DNA of 64,000 nucleotides from Hyphomicrobiales bacterium (GCA_900470805.1 UCCA01000022.1:124001-188000); one strand, 5' to 3'. Shown: positions 17,100 to 25,884, counted from the stretch's first letter. The notes: generated by a model not told the origin, from the letters alone. A program made the numbers and translations.

Positions 17100-17801
17100 T
17101 CAGAAGGTCTCGGTCCAGGGCCGGAGCTCGACCTCATGCGACCATGCGCTGCGCCTCTGCAAGAGAACGTCGATATAGCTCTGGGCGACCGCATCGGGAT
17201 CGAGCATCGCGTCAGGCTTGTCGGGATTTTCCGGTCGCGTCCCGGAGCGGACGGCGCCATCGATAATGAAGTGGGCGACGTGGATCCCCTTCGGACCGAG
17301 CTCGCGCGCTGCACTCTGGGCTAACCCCCGCAGTGCGAACTTGCCCATCGCAAACGGCGCCGATTGCGCAAAGCCCTTGACGCTTGCCGTTGCGCCGGTA
17401 AACAGGATCGCGCCGCGTCCCTTTGCGATCATTCGCTTGGCTGCTTGCTGGCTCACCAGAAATCCACCGAAGGCGCTGACCGAAATCGCCCGCTCGACTT
17501 CCGCCGGATCAAGCTCGGCGAGTGGCCCGCGCACACGACCACTGGCATTGTAGATGACCACATCGGGCTCGCCGATCGCCCGCTCGACATCCTCGAAGAG
17601 TGCCGCAACGGACGCCGCCTGGGTCGCGTCCGTTGCAAACGCCCTGGCGCCCGTTTCCGCGACCAACACCTGCAACTTGTCGATATCGCGTGCCGCGAGT
17701 GCCACATTGACCCCGCGCGCCGTCAGTTGCCGGGCAAGCGATGCGCTGATGCCAGGGCCTGCGCCGACGATGAGCGCCGTCTTGTAGGGAAAATCGGTCA
17801 T
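17100..17801 (-). CDS. Short-chain dehydrogenase/reductase with Phe at the catalytic Tyr position
   Basis: A 233-residue Rossmann-fold enzyme. The cofactor motif is GAGPGISASLARQL (~13-26), with ALAARD before it, and YNASG (~84) stands for NNAG. The catalytic region reads FTGATASVKG (~132) followed by FAMGKFALRGLAQS (~150), so the usual YxxxK is FxxxK. A subgroup of SDRs carries this change, so it may be a family feature rather than damage; normal reductase chemistry is uncertain. It lies 76 bases downstream of the Lrp regulator on the same strand and may be co-transcribed. Confidence 0.8.
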   Translation of the reverse strand: MTDFPYKTALIVGAGPGISASLARQLTARGVNVALAARDIDKLQVLVAETGARAFATDATQAASVAALFEDVERAIGEPDVVIYNASGRVRGPLAELDPAEVERAISVSAFGGFLVSQQAAKRMIAKGRGAILFTGATASVKGFAQSAPFAMGKFALRGLAQSAARELGPKGIHVAHFIIDGAVRSGTRPENPDKPDAMLDPDAVAQSYIDVLLQRRSAWSHEVELRPWTETF

Positions 17802-17877
17802 ATCTGCTTCTCCGGATTGATCTCAACAACAGGTAGGGATCGATCCACCGTCCGGCCAGCGGTCATCGGCAAAAACG

Positions 17878-18336
17878 CTAGATGCGCCGCGCCTTGATCG
17901 TGTTCATCACGAAGCTGGTCTCGATCGTGTCGACGCATTTCAACCGCGCGATCTTCTCCTTGATGAACCGCTCATAGTGCTCGAGGCCAGAGCTCATTAC
18001 CGTCAGGACGTAGTCGCGCGATCCGGTGACGAGATGGCACTCCAGTACCTCGTCCCATTCGCGCACCGCATTCTCGAACATCCGGATTTCATCCTCATGC
18101 TGGCGGCTGAGGCGAATGGAGGCAAGCGCCGTCATCGTCCAGCCGTCCACTGCCGGATCGACAAGCGTCGTATAGCCCTGGATGATCCCGGCCTCTTCGA
18201 GCCGCCGCAGCCGACGCAGGCAGGCGGAAGCTGAGAGCCCGACGCGTTCGGCGAGTTCGTTGTTCGGCAGGCGCGCGTCGTCGATCAGTTCCCTTAGGAT
18301 GCGTCTGTCCGTCTCGTCTGCAATTTTCTGCGTCAT
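17878..18336 (-). CDS. Lrp/AsnC-family transcriptional regulator
   Basis: A 152-residue regulator. The N-terminal winged helix (~6-60) shows DETDRRILRELIDDARLPNN and LAERVGLSASACLRRLRRLE. The C-terminal RAM/AsnC ligand domain (~68-150) includes VLECHLVTGSRDYVLTV. It is divergent from the PLP lyase gene, with a perfect inverted repeat between them, which points to local control of sulfur amino acid breakdown and autoregulation. The start at 18336 matches the family; in-frame extensions upstream run into that operator. Confidence 0.88.
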   Translation of the reverse strand: MTQKIADETDRRILRELIDDARLPNNELAERVGLSASACLRRLRRLEEAGIIQGYTTLVDPAVDGWTMTALASIRLSRQHEDEIRMFENAVREWDEVLECHLVTGSRDYVLTVMSSGLEHYERFIKEKIARLKCVDTIETSFVMNTIKARRI

Positions 18337-18354
18337 ATTCTGTAACCACTGGCA

Positions 18355-18374
18355 TGATCTTGCTTCCAAGATCA
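18355..18374. promoter_or_regulatory. Perfect palindrome between the Lrp gene and the PLP lyase
   Basis: TGATCTTG (18355-18362), spacer CTTC, CAAGATCA (18367-18374): eight-base arms without mismatch. It lies 19 bases before the lrp start and 89 before the lyase start. It is the obvious candidate operator for the Lrp-family protein encoded next to it. Confidence 0.6.
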
Positions 18375-18462
18375 CATCTGCGCTCCAAATAGCAAGAAAA
18401 GCCATTTCGTTTCGCGATAATCTGCCGCCATCAAGCTCATCTTTCGAAGCAGGAGACGCCCA

Positions 18463-19746
18463 ATGACCGCGCCGCATCCCTCCAAGACCCACATCGGCAA
18501 TCACGCCCTGCATCCCGAAACCCAGATGCTCAACTACGGCTACGACCCGCAATTGTCGGAGGGCGCCGTCAAGCCGCCGGTGTTCCTGACCTCGACCTTC
18601 GTCTTCAAGTCCGCCGAGGATGGCCGCGATTTCTTCGATTATGTCTCCGGCCGCCGCGAGCCGCCGGCCGGCCAGGGCGCCGGCCTCGTCTATTCGCGCT
18701 TCAACCATCCCAACAGCGAGATCGTCGAGGACCGTCTTGCGGTCTATGAGCGGACAGAGAGCTGCGTGCTGTTCTCGTCGGGCATGTCTGCGATCGCCAC
18801 GACGCTGCTGGCCTTCGTGCGTCCCGGCGACGCCGTGTTGCATTCGCAGCCGCTCTACGGCGGCACGGAAACGCTGCTTGCCAAGACCTTCCTCAATCTC
18901 GGCGTCGCGGCCGTCGGATTTGCCGATGGCGTCGATGAGGCCTCGGTGCGCTCAGCCGCAGAACAGGCGATGGCCAAGGGTAGGGTGTCGATGATCTTGG
19001 TCGAAACGCCCGCCAACCCGACCAACAGCCTCGTCGATGTCGCCATGATGCGCCGCATCGCTGACGAGATCGGCAAGAAGCAGGGCCACACGCCGATCGT
19101 GGCCTGCGACAACACGCTGCTCGGCCCTGTCTTCCAGCGCCCGATCGAGCATGGCGCCGATATCTCGCTCTATTCGCTGACCAAGTATGTCGGCGGCCAC
19201 TCGGACCTGATCGCCGGTGCCGCGCTCGGAAGCAAGGCCGTGATGAAGCAGGTGAAGGCGCTACGTGGCGCCATCGGCACGCAGCTCGATCCGCACTCCT
19301 GCTGGATGCTGGGCCGTTCGCTGGAAACGCTGCAGATCCGCATGGAGCGCGCCAACAACAACGCGCTCGCCATTGCCGATTTCCTGCATGCCCATCCGAA
19401 GGTGAAGAAGATTCACTATCTGCCGTATCACGAGCCGACATCGCCGCTCGGCCGCACCTTCGCGGCGCAGTGCACCGGTGCCGGATCGACCTTCTCCTTC
19501 GATATCGAAGGCGGTCAGCCGGCATCATTCAAGTTCCTGAACGCGCTGCAGATCTTCAAGCTCGCCGTCAGCCTGGGCGGCACGGAATCGCTCGCCAGCC
19601 ATCCGGCAACGATGACGCATTCCGGCGTGCCTGCAGATGTGCGCCAGCGGATCGGCGTTCTGGATTCGACTATTCGCCTGTCGATCGGCATCGAGCATCC
19701 TGACGATCTCATTGCCGATCTGACGCAGGCTCTCGACGCGGCCTGA
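18463..19746 (+). CDS. Cys/Met metabolism PLP enzyme (cystathionine gamma-synthase family; methionine gamma-lyase-like)
   Basis: A 427-residue PLP-dependent enzyme. Signatures: YSRFNHPNSEIVEDRLAVYE (~82-101), the PLP-phosphate-binding FSSGMSAIATTLL (~106), PLYGGTETLL (~129), DNTLLGPVFQRPIEHGAD (~210), the Schiff-base lysine in YSLTKYVGGHSD (~237) and a C-terminal SLGGTESLASHPATMTHS. The reaction could be gamma-elimination of methionine or homocysteine (lyase) or gamma-replacement. The divergent Lrp regulator and lack of biosynthetic neighbours favour a catabolic lyase. A ribosome site AGGAGA precedes the ATG. Confidence 0.88.
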   Translation: MTAPHPSKTHIGNHALHPETQMLNYGYDPQLSEGAVKPPVFLTSTFVFKSAEDGRDFFDYVSGRREPPAGQGAGLVYSRFNHPNSEIVEDRLAVYERTESCVLFSSGMSAIATTLLAFVRPGDAVLHSQPLYGGTETLLAKTFLNLGVAAVGFADGVDEASVRSAAEQAMAKGRVSMILVETPANPTNSLVDVAMMRRIADEIGKKQGHTPIVACDNTLLGPVFQRPIEHGADISLYSLTKYVGGHSDLIAGAALGSKAVMKQVKALRGAIGTQLDPHSCWMLGRSLETLQIRMERANNNALAIADFLHAHPKVKKIHYLPYHEPTSPLGRTFAAQCTGAGSTFSFDIEGGQPASFKFLNALQIFKLAVSLGGTESLASHPATMTHSGVPADVRQRIGVLDSTIRLSIGIEHPDDLIADLTQALDAA

Positions 19747-19777
19747 AGACCGCGCCTATTCGGGGAGGGTGGGCGGC

Positions 19778-20149
19778 TCAGGCCGCCGCCGTTTCCCTGA
19801 CATCGTCGAGCAGGAAGTGCACGATGATGTATTTCGTCGTGAAATGACGTCCGCTTTCCGATACGTCGTCGACGCTGCCGCCATCGGCCGGGTGCCAGCG
19901 GTGATAATGCGGGTTGGTGGTGATCAGCGTCATCGCCTTGCCGAGATGCTTGCCGTCGAGACGGTAGCGCGCTTCGGCGAGTGGCCAGATGCGCTCATAG
20001 TCCTCCATGGGAATGCGGACTTTCAAAGCCCGTCTGCTAATGGCCTCACTGCGCGAGCCGTCTTCATGTTCAATCGCGGGAAGATCGAGCGTCACTTCTT
20101 CTGCATTGTTCAGAACGAAGTTGAACTCTTCGGGCCACATCCGTCTCAT
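19778..20149 (-). CDS. Conserved-looking hypothetical protein
   Basis: A 123-residue soluble protein, no signal or membrane segment. It has a mixed alpha/beta appearance with several aromatic and histidine clusters (NPHYHRWHPADGG, ~79-91; KYIIVHFLLDD, ~106-116). Codon use matches its neighbours, supporting a real gene. It converges on the lyase gene with 31 bases between stops. I do not recognise a family; a role cannot be given. Confidence 0.6.
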   Translation of the reverse strand: MRRMWPEEFNFVLNNAEEVTLDLPAIEHEDGSRSEAISRRALKVRIPMEDYERIWPLAEARYRLDGKHLGKAMTLITTNPHYHRWHPADGGSVDDVSESGRHFTTKYIIVHFLLDDVRETAAA

Positions 20150-20294
20150 GAAATCGCTCCTCCTAAGCTTTTTCGTCGGTTAGCCAACAAAGTTTAGCGC
20201 GTCTTCGCCAGGAAGCAAATAATACCTGCGGCCGGCGGCATAAAACGGCGGGCGAGCGACCGGTCCCGATCGGAAAAGAGGGCGAAGATCTGGG

Positions 20295-21317
20295 CTATTG
20301 CTGCCAGCGAACGGCCACATAGGTGCCCGATGGCTTACCATCGCGACCATAGCTGATCTCGGCGCCAAGCGTCGTTCCCATGGCGTTGATCAGGCGTGTG
20401 CCGAGCCCGGTGCCCTTCGGTCCGACGGTCCGATCGTAGCCGATCCCGTCATCCTCGACCGACAGAACGGAAACGCCGCCGTCCAGCGATTGCAGCACGA
20501 CCCGCACTTCACCGGTGCCTGACGTGTAGGCGTATTTCGTGGCGTTGGTCACCAGCTCGATCAGGATCACGCCGAGCGCGACGGCCTTGTCGGCGGTGGT
20601 GGAAATCCGACAAAGCTGCGATTTCAGGCTGATGCCGCGCGCCGCAGTGTTGGTGCTGTGCAGTTCGGCCAGCAAGGGTCCGAGGTAGACGTCGAGTTCG
20701 ACCTCGCCGACATTTTCCGAGGTGTAGAGGCTGCGGTGAACACCGGCGATCGCGGTGATCCGGTTCTGCGTCTCGTTCAGCGCGGTCTTGGTTTCCTCGG
20801 TGCTGGCGATTTGCGACTGCATGCGGATCATCGCCGAAACCAGCGACAGGCTGTTGGCGATGCGGTGGTTCATTTCCGCCAGCAGCAATTCGGCGCGTTC
20901 CTTGGCAACGACGAGCTGCCGGTCGGCCTCCAGCTTTTCGCTGCGCAGCCGTGAATTTTCCATCGCCTGGTCCAGCGCGCTGATCAGGAGCGGAAAGAAG
21001 TCGTCGGTGGCCGTCTTGACCACATAGTCGGCGGCACCGCCCTTCAGCGCCCGGATGGCGATGTCGGCATCGCTCGATCCGGTGACGTAGAGAACCGGTG
21101 TCGGCTTTCCGGTCTCGCCGATCGCCTCGAGAAAGTCGAGGCCGGTCCGGTTTTCGAAATAGTGGTCGAGAACGACCGCTTCGAATGGCTCGGCCGAAAA
21201 CAGTTCCAGCCCGATCTCGATCGAGGGAGCATGCGTGACTTCGAAATCGCTGCGCGCAAGCACCCGCGTGGCAAGGCGGGCTAGGGCCGGATCATCATCG
21301 ACGTAAAGGATGCGCAC
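20295..21317 (-). CDS. Receiver-histidine kinase fusion (HWE/HisKA_2 type)
   Basis: A 340-residue cytoplasmic protein. The receiver (~1-120) has ILYVDDDP, phospho-acceptor D in AVVLDHYFENRTG (~51) and the lysine in DYVVKTAT. After a short coiled linker comes the HisKA_2 phosphoacceptor LLAEMNHRIANSLSLV (~148-163), then the ATPase domain with ELVTNATKYAY (~250), VEDDGIGYD (~290) and GTGLGTRL (~303). Such receiver-first kinases act as intermediate nodes of phosphorelays, as in general stress signalling. It is the last gene of a three-gene operon, 16 bases after the stand-alone receiver. Confidence 0.88.
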   Translation of the reverse strand: MRILYVDDDPALARLATRVLARSDFEVTHAPSIEIGLELFSAEPFEAVVLDHYFENRTGLDFLEAIGETGKPTPVLYVTGSSDADIAIRALKGGAADYVVKTATDDFFPLLISALDQAMENSRLRSEKLEADRQLVVAKERAELLLAEMNHRIANSLSLVSAMIRMQSQIASTEETKTALNETQNRITAIAGVHRSLYTSENVGEVELDVYLGPLLAELHSTNTAARGISLKSQLCRISTTADKAVALGVILIELVTNATKYAYTSGTGEVRVVLQSLDGGVSVLSVEDDGIGYDRTVGPKGTGLGTRLINAMGTTLGAEISYGRDGKPSGTYVAVRWQQ

Positions 21318-21333
21318 GGATTTTGGCTACTCG

Positions 21334-21771
21334 TTAGGGGACTTGGATGACGGAGAAGAACAGGCCGAGATTGCGGATCGCGGTGGCGAAGCCGTCATAG
21401 TCCACAGGCTTGGTGATGTAGACGTTGGCGCCGAGGTCATAGCACTTCTGGATCTCGCGCTCGTCGTCGGTGGTGGTCAGCACCACGACCGGCATGCGCC
21501 TTGTGTGTTCATTGGTCTTGATCTTCTCCAGGATATCGAGGCCCGACATGTCGGGGAGATTGAGATCGAGCAGGATCAACAGATAGCGATCCTTGCTGAC
21601 AAGCCCGTCGCGATCCGGCCCGAGGATATAGTCGAGTGCGCCCTTGCCGAGCGTGAACGGCACGATCTCGTTGTGCACGCCGGCGCGGCGCACGTTCTTT
21701 TCGATGAGGCGGGCATGGCCCTCGTCATCCTCGATCATCACGATCGTCACTTCCTGACCGGTGGCTTTCAT
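21334..21771 (-). CDS. Stand-alone receiver protein (Rcp1/CheY-like)
   Basis: A 145-residue single-domain response regulator, longer than CheY because of the loop seen in phytochrome-associated Rcp1 proteins. Key residues: VMIEDDEGHARLIEKN (~11-26), phospho-acceptor D in LLILLDLNLPDMSG (~68), threonine in VVLTTTDDEREI (~98) and lysine in VYITKPVDYDGF (~121). It has no output domain and must pass phosphate on or bind a partner. Its ATG overlaps the stop of the CHASE3 kinase (ATGA), so the two are translated together. Confidence 0.9.
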   Translation of the reverse strand: MKATGQEVTIVMIEDDEGHARLIEKNVRRAGVHNEIVPFTLGKGALDYILGPDRDGLVSKDRYLLILLDLNLPDMSGLDILEKIKTNEHTRRMPVVVLTTTDDEREIQKCYDLGANVYITKPVDYDGFATAIRNLGLFFSVIQVP

Positions 21772-23261
21772 GCTTCGATACTCCGTACAATTTTGGTGAG
21801 GTCCGATGGCAGCGTCAGAATGAACGTGCTGCCCTTTCCAAGTTCGGACTGGACGGTAATGTCGCCGCCCAAATTTCGTATTAACGAGCGCACATGCGCG
21901 AGGCCGATGCCTTCGCCGCGTTGGTCCTGGTCGCCTGCCCGGCGAAACAGTTCAAAGACGCGCTCAAGATCATTCGCCGCGATGCCGCGGCCGTTGTCCT
22001 TGACGTCGATCCTGACACGTCCGGGCCCGTCGGGATAGGCATCTACATCGATCGTCAGCGGCCGCCCGGGCATCTGGTACTTGACGGCGTTGTCGAACAG
22101 ATTGCCGAAGATCTGGTCGAGCGAAAAGCGGTCCGTCACGATCGGGCCGACCCGAACGCGCGTCTCGCTGGTGCCGCCGGTCTCTATCAGCTGATGGTGT
22201 ACATTCGCGGCGACGGTGTCGATCAGCGCCTTGAGGTCGATCCGGTCGGGCTGCAGCTTGCGCCGGCCGTCGCGGGAAATCTTCAGGATTGCGTTGATCA
22301 GCGAATCCATCTTGCGCGTCGAAGAGCGGATGAAGCCCATGGCTTCAGGCAGATCCTCCTCGACCGCCTGCCGCGCTTCCTGGATATCCAGCGGGCTCAG
22401 CGTCTTCTCCTCCGCCAGCACATAGCTCGTCACGGATTTCACCGAAGTGTCGAGCTCGCTCAGGAAGCCCATGATGTTGACCAGCGGCGCGCGCAGGTCG
22501 TGGGTCACGATATAGGCAAACTTCTGGATTTCCTGGTTGGCGCGAATAAGGTCCTGCGTGCGCTCGCTGACACGCGCCTCCAGACCGACATTCAGCTGCT
22601 CGACCTCCTCCGTCGCCTTCGACAGATCGCGCACATGCTGGGCGATGATCAGGATGGCGCCGCCGAGCACGACGAGGATGGCGATGGCGCCGCCGATCGT
22701 CACCAGCTGCAGCGTACTGGCGGCGGACAACTGCTTCTCGACGACCACACGCAGGCGGCTGTCGGTCTGCTCCAGGAAATTGCCGAGAATGGATCGGATA
22801 TTGTCCATCAGCTCGCGGCCGGCGTCATCGCGAACGATCGCGACGGCCTCGGACAGCTTGCCCTCCCGCGTCAGCGCCACGGTTGCGGAAAGCTCGTTCA
22901 TCTTTCCGTCGATCGCGGCGCTCAGTGCATCGAGCTTCTCCGCGTAGCTCGGCAGCGACTTGACATTGTCGATCAGCGTCTGCCGGCGCTTCGGCAGGTT
23001 TTCAAGGGCCGCGGTGTAAGGCGCGAGATAGGCGACGTCGTTTGCCAGCAGGTAGCCACGCTGGCCTGTTTCGGCATCCTGCACCGTTGTCAGCACATTG
23101 ACGATAGAACTGCGGATCCGGCGCAGTGAGGCGGTCTCGTCGGAATAGTCCCGGTTCACCTGCACGAGCCACAACGAAGTGCCGACAATGCCGAAGAGGA
23201 TCAAGACGCCGACGGCGAGCATCAGCAGGCTGGAACGAAAGAAAGCGGCTGTGGAAGTCAT
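21768..23261 (-). CDS. CHASE3-domain sensor histidine kinase
   Basis: A 497-residue membrane kinase. It has a membrane helix at ~11-32, a periplasmic CHASE3 four-helix domain (~35-175; RRIRSSIVNVLTTVQDAETG, QRGYLLANDVAYLAPY), a second helix at ~187-208, a coiled signalling segment, HisKA with IVTHDLRAPLVN (~258-269) and an HATPase (DNGRGIAAND, GEGIGLAHVRSL, ~425-455). The start at 23261 removes a non-conserved extension to 23300 and leaves a typical short N-tail. It heads the kinase - receiver - receiver/kinase operon. The ligand is unknown. Confidence 0.88.
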   Translation of the reverse strand: MTSTAAFFRSSLLMLAVGVLILFGIVGTSLWLVQVNRDYSDETASLRRIRSSIVNVLTTVQDAETGQRGYLLANDVAYLAPYTAALENLPKRRQTLIDNVKSLPSYAEKLDALSAAIDGKMNELSATVALTREGKLSEAVAIVRDDAGRELMDNIRSILGNFLEQTDSRLRVVVEKQLSAASTLQLVTIGGAIAILVVLGGAILIIAQHVRDLSKATEEVEQLNVGLEARVSERTQDLIRANQEIQKFAYIVTHDLRAPLVNIMGFLSELDTSVKSVTSYVLAEEKTLSPLDIQEARQAVEEDLPEAMGFIRSSTRKMDSLINAILKISRDGRRKLQPDRIDLKALIDTVAANVHHQLIETGGTSETRVRVGPIVTDRFSLDQIFGNLFDNAVKYQMPGRPLTIDVDAYPDGPGRVRIDVKDNGRGIAANDLERVFELFRRAGDQDQRGEGIGLAHVRSLIRNLGGDITVQSELGKGSTFILTLPSDLTKIVRSIEA

Positions 23262-23402
23262 CGTGCGTCCCGGGATCAGATACGTGCGACATTTATACAC
23301 AGACGACGATGAAAGATAGCGCCCTTATAGTGTGCTTCTGCAACGGTACGTTGTTTTCAACCGGAAGCCGGGCGGCGCGTCAAACGCCACCCTCGCACCG
23401 CC

Positions 23403-23876
23403 TCAACCGGCCGCGGATCGCAGCGCGGCGATGTCGAGCTTGATCATTCCAAGCATGGCTTCCGTCACCCGCCGGGCGCGGGCCCGATCCGGATCGGAAA
23501 TCAGGTCTCCCAGCATCTGCGGCACGATCTGCCAGCAGACGCCCCAGCGATCGCGCAGCCACCCGCATTGCTCCTCCGTGCCGCCATTGTCGAGGAACCC
23601 GCTCCAGATCCGGTCGATCTCGCTCTGCGTCTCGCAGTAGACCGAGATCGAGAAGGCATGGTTGAACGGATCGAGCGGGCCGGCTTCCATCGCGGTGAAG
23701 CGTTGGCCGCCAAGGGTGAATTCGATGACGGTGACGCTGTCGGCAGGCCCGGCCGGCGATTCGGCGGGCAGGGTGGTGACGCGGCCAAGCGCGGAATTCG
23801 GCACCAGCGACACATAGAAGTCGACGGCCGCGTGTACATCTTTATCGAACCACAAATTGGTGCTGACATTGGGCAT
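23403..23876 (-). CDS. VOC-superfamily protein (PhnB-like)
   Basis: A 157-residue single-domain protein of the glyoxalase/dioxygenase superfamily. It starts with the beta-alpha module NLWFDKDVHAAVDFYVSLVP (~7-26), has FTLGGQRFTAMEAGP (~52) and the usual PhnB-like C-terminal motif WLRDRWGVCWQIVP (~105). Such proteins are often annotated as 3-demethylubiquinone methyltransferase-like, without biochemical basis. It is divergent from the acyl-CoA dehydrogenase gene and its promoter may share the palindromic operator there. Confidence 0.82.
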   Translation of the reverse strand: MPNVSTNLWFDKDVHAAVDFYVSLVPNSALGRVTTLPAESPAGPADSVTVIEFTLGGQRFTAMEAGPLDPFNHAFSISVYCETQSEIDRIWSGFLDNGGTEEQCGWLRDRWGVCWQIVPQMLGDLISDPDRARARRVTEAMLGMIKLDIAALRSAAG

Positions 23877-23992
23877 CGGGTAGTCTCCTCTTGGTCTGGT
23901 GGGGTGTGCCTGATTGTCTAAAGACGTTTGCTGGCCACGATACCCGACACTTTCCCAACGCGGCGCGCAGAAATTCGCGCGGCATGAAAAAT

Positions 23993-24014
23993 TTGACGTT
24001 TACGCAAACGTCAA
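23993..24014. promoter_or_regulatory. Perfect 9+4+9 palindrome upstream of acyl-CoA dehydrogenase (LiuR-like operator)
   Basis: TTGACGTTT (23993-24001), ACGC, AAACGTCAA (24006-24014). It lies 63 bases before the acyl-CoA dehydrogenase start. It resembles, from memory, the ACGTTTACGTAAACGT-type sites assigned to MerR-family LiuR or related regulators of branched-chain and fatty-acid breakdown in Proteobacteria. No regulator of that type is encoded in the window. Confidence 0.65.
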
Positions 24015-24077
24015 TATTTTGTAAGACAAATGCACATGCCGGTCTCGACCGGCTGCCGAATTGGAGGAATTCGAACG

Positions 24078-25874
24078 ATGCCAGTCTTTAAGGCCCCGGT
24101 GAACGACACGCTTTTCGTGCTCAACGATGTGCTGGGTCTCGAGCGCTACAACAATCTGCCGGGCTTTGCCGACGCCACTCCTGACATGATCGAGGCGATC
24201 CTCGGCGAATCCGCCAAGGTGGCCGAAGAAGTGCTGTTTCCGCTGAACTACTCCGGCGATCAGGAAGGCTGCACCCGCAAAGACGACGGCTCCGTATCCG
24301 TGCCCAAGGGCTTCAAGCAGGCTTACGACGCCTATTGCGAGGGCGGTTGGCCGGGTCTGGCCGTGCCCGAGGAATTCGGTGGCCAGGGGCTTCCTTACAC
24401 GCTGCATGCCGCCGTCGGCGAATACACCTCAGCCGCCAACATGTCGCTGATGATGTATCCGGGCCTGACCCAAGGCGCGATCGCCGCCATCATCGTTCAT
24501 GGTTCCGAAGAGCAGAAGCAGACCTATCTGCCGAAGATGGTCTCCGGCGAATGGTCCGGCACCATGAACCTGACCGAGCCGCATTGCGGCACCGATCTCG
24601 GTCTCTTGCGCACAAAGGCGGTGCCGCAGGCTGATGGCAGCTACAAGCTGTCCGGCCAGAAGATATTCATCTCCGCCGGCGAACACGACATATCGGGCAA
24701 TATCGTCCATCTGGTTCTCGCCCGCATCGAAGGTGCGCCTGATGGCACCAAGGGCATCTCGCTGTTCATCGTCCCGAAGTTCATGGTCGGCGAAGACGGC
24801 GCCGTCGGGGATCGCAATGCTGTCTCCTGCGGTGCGCTAGAGCACAAGATGGGCATCCACGGCAATGCCACCTGCGTCATGAACTACGACGAGGCGACCG
24901 GCTTCCTGATCGGCGCCGAGAACAAGGGCCTCAGCGCCATGTTCGTGATGATGAACGAGGCCCGCCTCAGCGTCGGCCTTCAAGGCTTGGCGATCTCCGA
25001 GATCGCCTACCAGAACGCCGCCAATTACGCCCGCGAGCGTATCCAGGGCCGGGCCCTGTCGGGCGCCAAGGCGCCGGACAAAAAGGCCGACCCGATCATC
25101 GTCCATCCCGACATCCGCCGCTCGCTGATGACCATCCGCGCCTTCAACGAGGCCGGCCGCGCCTTCCTGCTCTGGACCGCGCTGAAATCCGACATCGCCC
25201 ATCGCGCGGCGGACGAGAAGGAGCGCCAGACGGCAGAAGACATCCTCGGCCTTGTCACGCCGATCCTCAAGGGCGTGATGACCGACAAGGGCTTCGATCA
25301 CGCCGTGATGGCGCAGCAGGTGTTCGGCGGCCACGGCTATATCGAAGAACACGGCATGAGCCAGTACGTGCGCGATGCCCGCATCGCCATGATCTACGAA
25401 GGCGCCAACGGCATCCAGGCGCTCGACCTCGTCGGCCGCAAGCTCGGCCAGAACGGCGGTCGCGCGGTCATGGCGCTGTTCAAGGAGATCGGCGACTTCT
25501 GCGAGGAAAACCGCAGCGACGAGCAGATGGCCTTCTTCACCAAGAACCTGAAGAAGGGCTTGAACGACGTGCAGGCCGCGACCATGTGGTTCATGCAGCA
25601 TGCGATGGCCAAGCCCGACAACGCCGGCGCCGGTTCGACCGACTACATGCACCTCTTCGGCCTCGTCATTCTCGGCTATATGTGGGCGAAGATGGCCAAG
25701 GCCGCCGAAGACGGTCTGGCATCGGGAGAGACGGATCGCGAAGCCTTCCTGCGTAACAAGCTGATCACGGCACGCTTCTTCATGGAGCGGATCATGCCGG
25801 AAACGGCCCTGCGCAAGGCCCGCATCGAGACGGGCGCCGAGACGATGATGGCGCTGAGCGCCGACGCGTTCTGA
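24078..25874 (+). CDS. Acyl-CoA dehydrogenase (long form, C-terminal extension)
   Basis: A 598-residue flavoprotein catalysing the first, alpha-beta dehydrogenation step of fatty-acid beta-oxidation. The start at 24078 has GGAGGAATT upstream. Features: SGTMNLTEPHCGTDLG (~158-173) at the FAD site, GQKIFISAGEHD (~193), the conserved KMGIHGNATCVMNYD (~258), a C-terminal QVFGGHGYIEEHGMSQ (~415) and the probable catalytic glutamate in YEGANGIQALDLVGR (~440). The extra ~150 residues at the C-terminus belong to the long acyl-CoA dehydrogenase type found next to thiolase and FadB genes. It is the first gene of the beta-oxidation set. Confidence 0.9.
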   Translation: MPVFKAPVNDTLFVLNDVLGLERYNNLPGFADATPDMIEAILGESAKVAEEVLFPLNYSGDQEGCTRKDDGSVSVPKGFKQAYDAYCEGGWPGLAVPEEFGGQGLPYTLHAAVGEYTSAANMSLMMYPGLTQGAIAAIIVHGSEEQKQTYLPKMVSGEWSGTMNLTEPHCGTDLGLLRTKAVPQADGSYKLSGQKIFISAGEHDISGNIVHLVLARIEGAPDGTKGISLFIVPKFMVGEDGAVGDRNAVSCGALEHKMGIHGNATCVMNYDEATGFLIGAENKGLSAMFVMMNEARLSVGLQGLAISEIAYQNAANYARERIQGRALSGAKAPDKKADPIIVHPDIRRSLMTIRAFNEAGRAFLLWTALKSDIAHRAADEKERQTAEDILGLVTPILKGVMTDKGFDHAVMAQQVFGGHGYIEEHGMSQYVRDARIAMIYEGANGIQALDLVGRKLGQNGGRAVMALFKEIGDFCEENRSDEQMAFFTKNLKKGLNDVQAATMWFMQHAMAKPDNAGAGSTDYMHLFGLVILGYMWAKMAKAAEDGLASGETDREAFLRNKLITARFFMERIMPETALRKARIETGAETMMALSADAF

Positions 25875-25884
25875 GTAGCACTTT

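Noticed and set aside
18337..18462. SAM-II riboswitch before the sulfur amino acid lyase
   Set aside because: The conserved pseudoknot sequence is not present; the palindrome fits a protein operator better.
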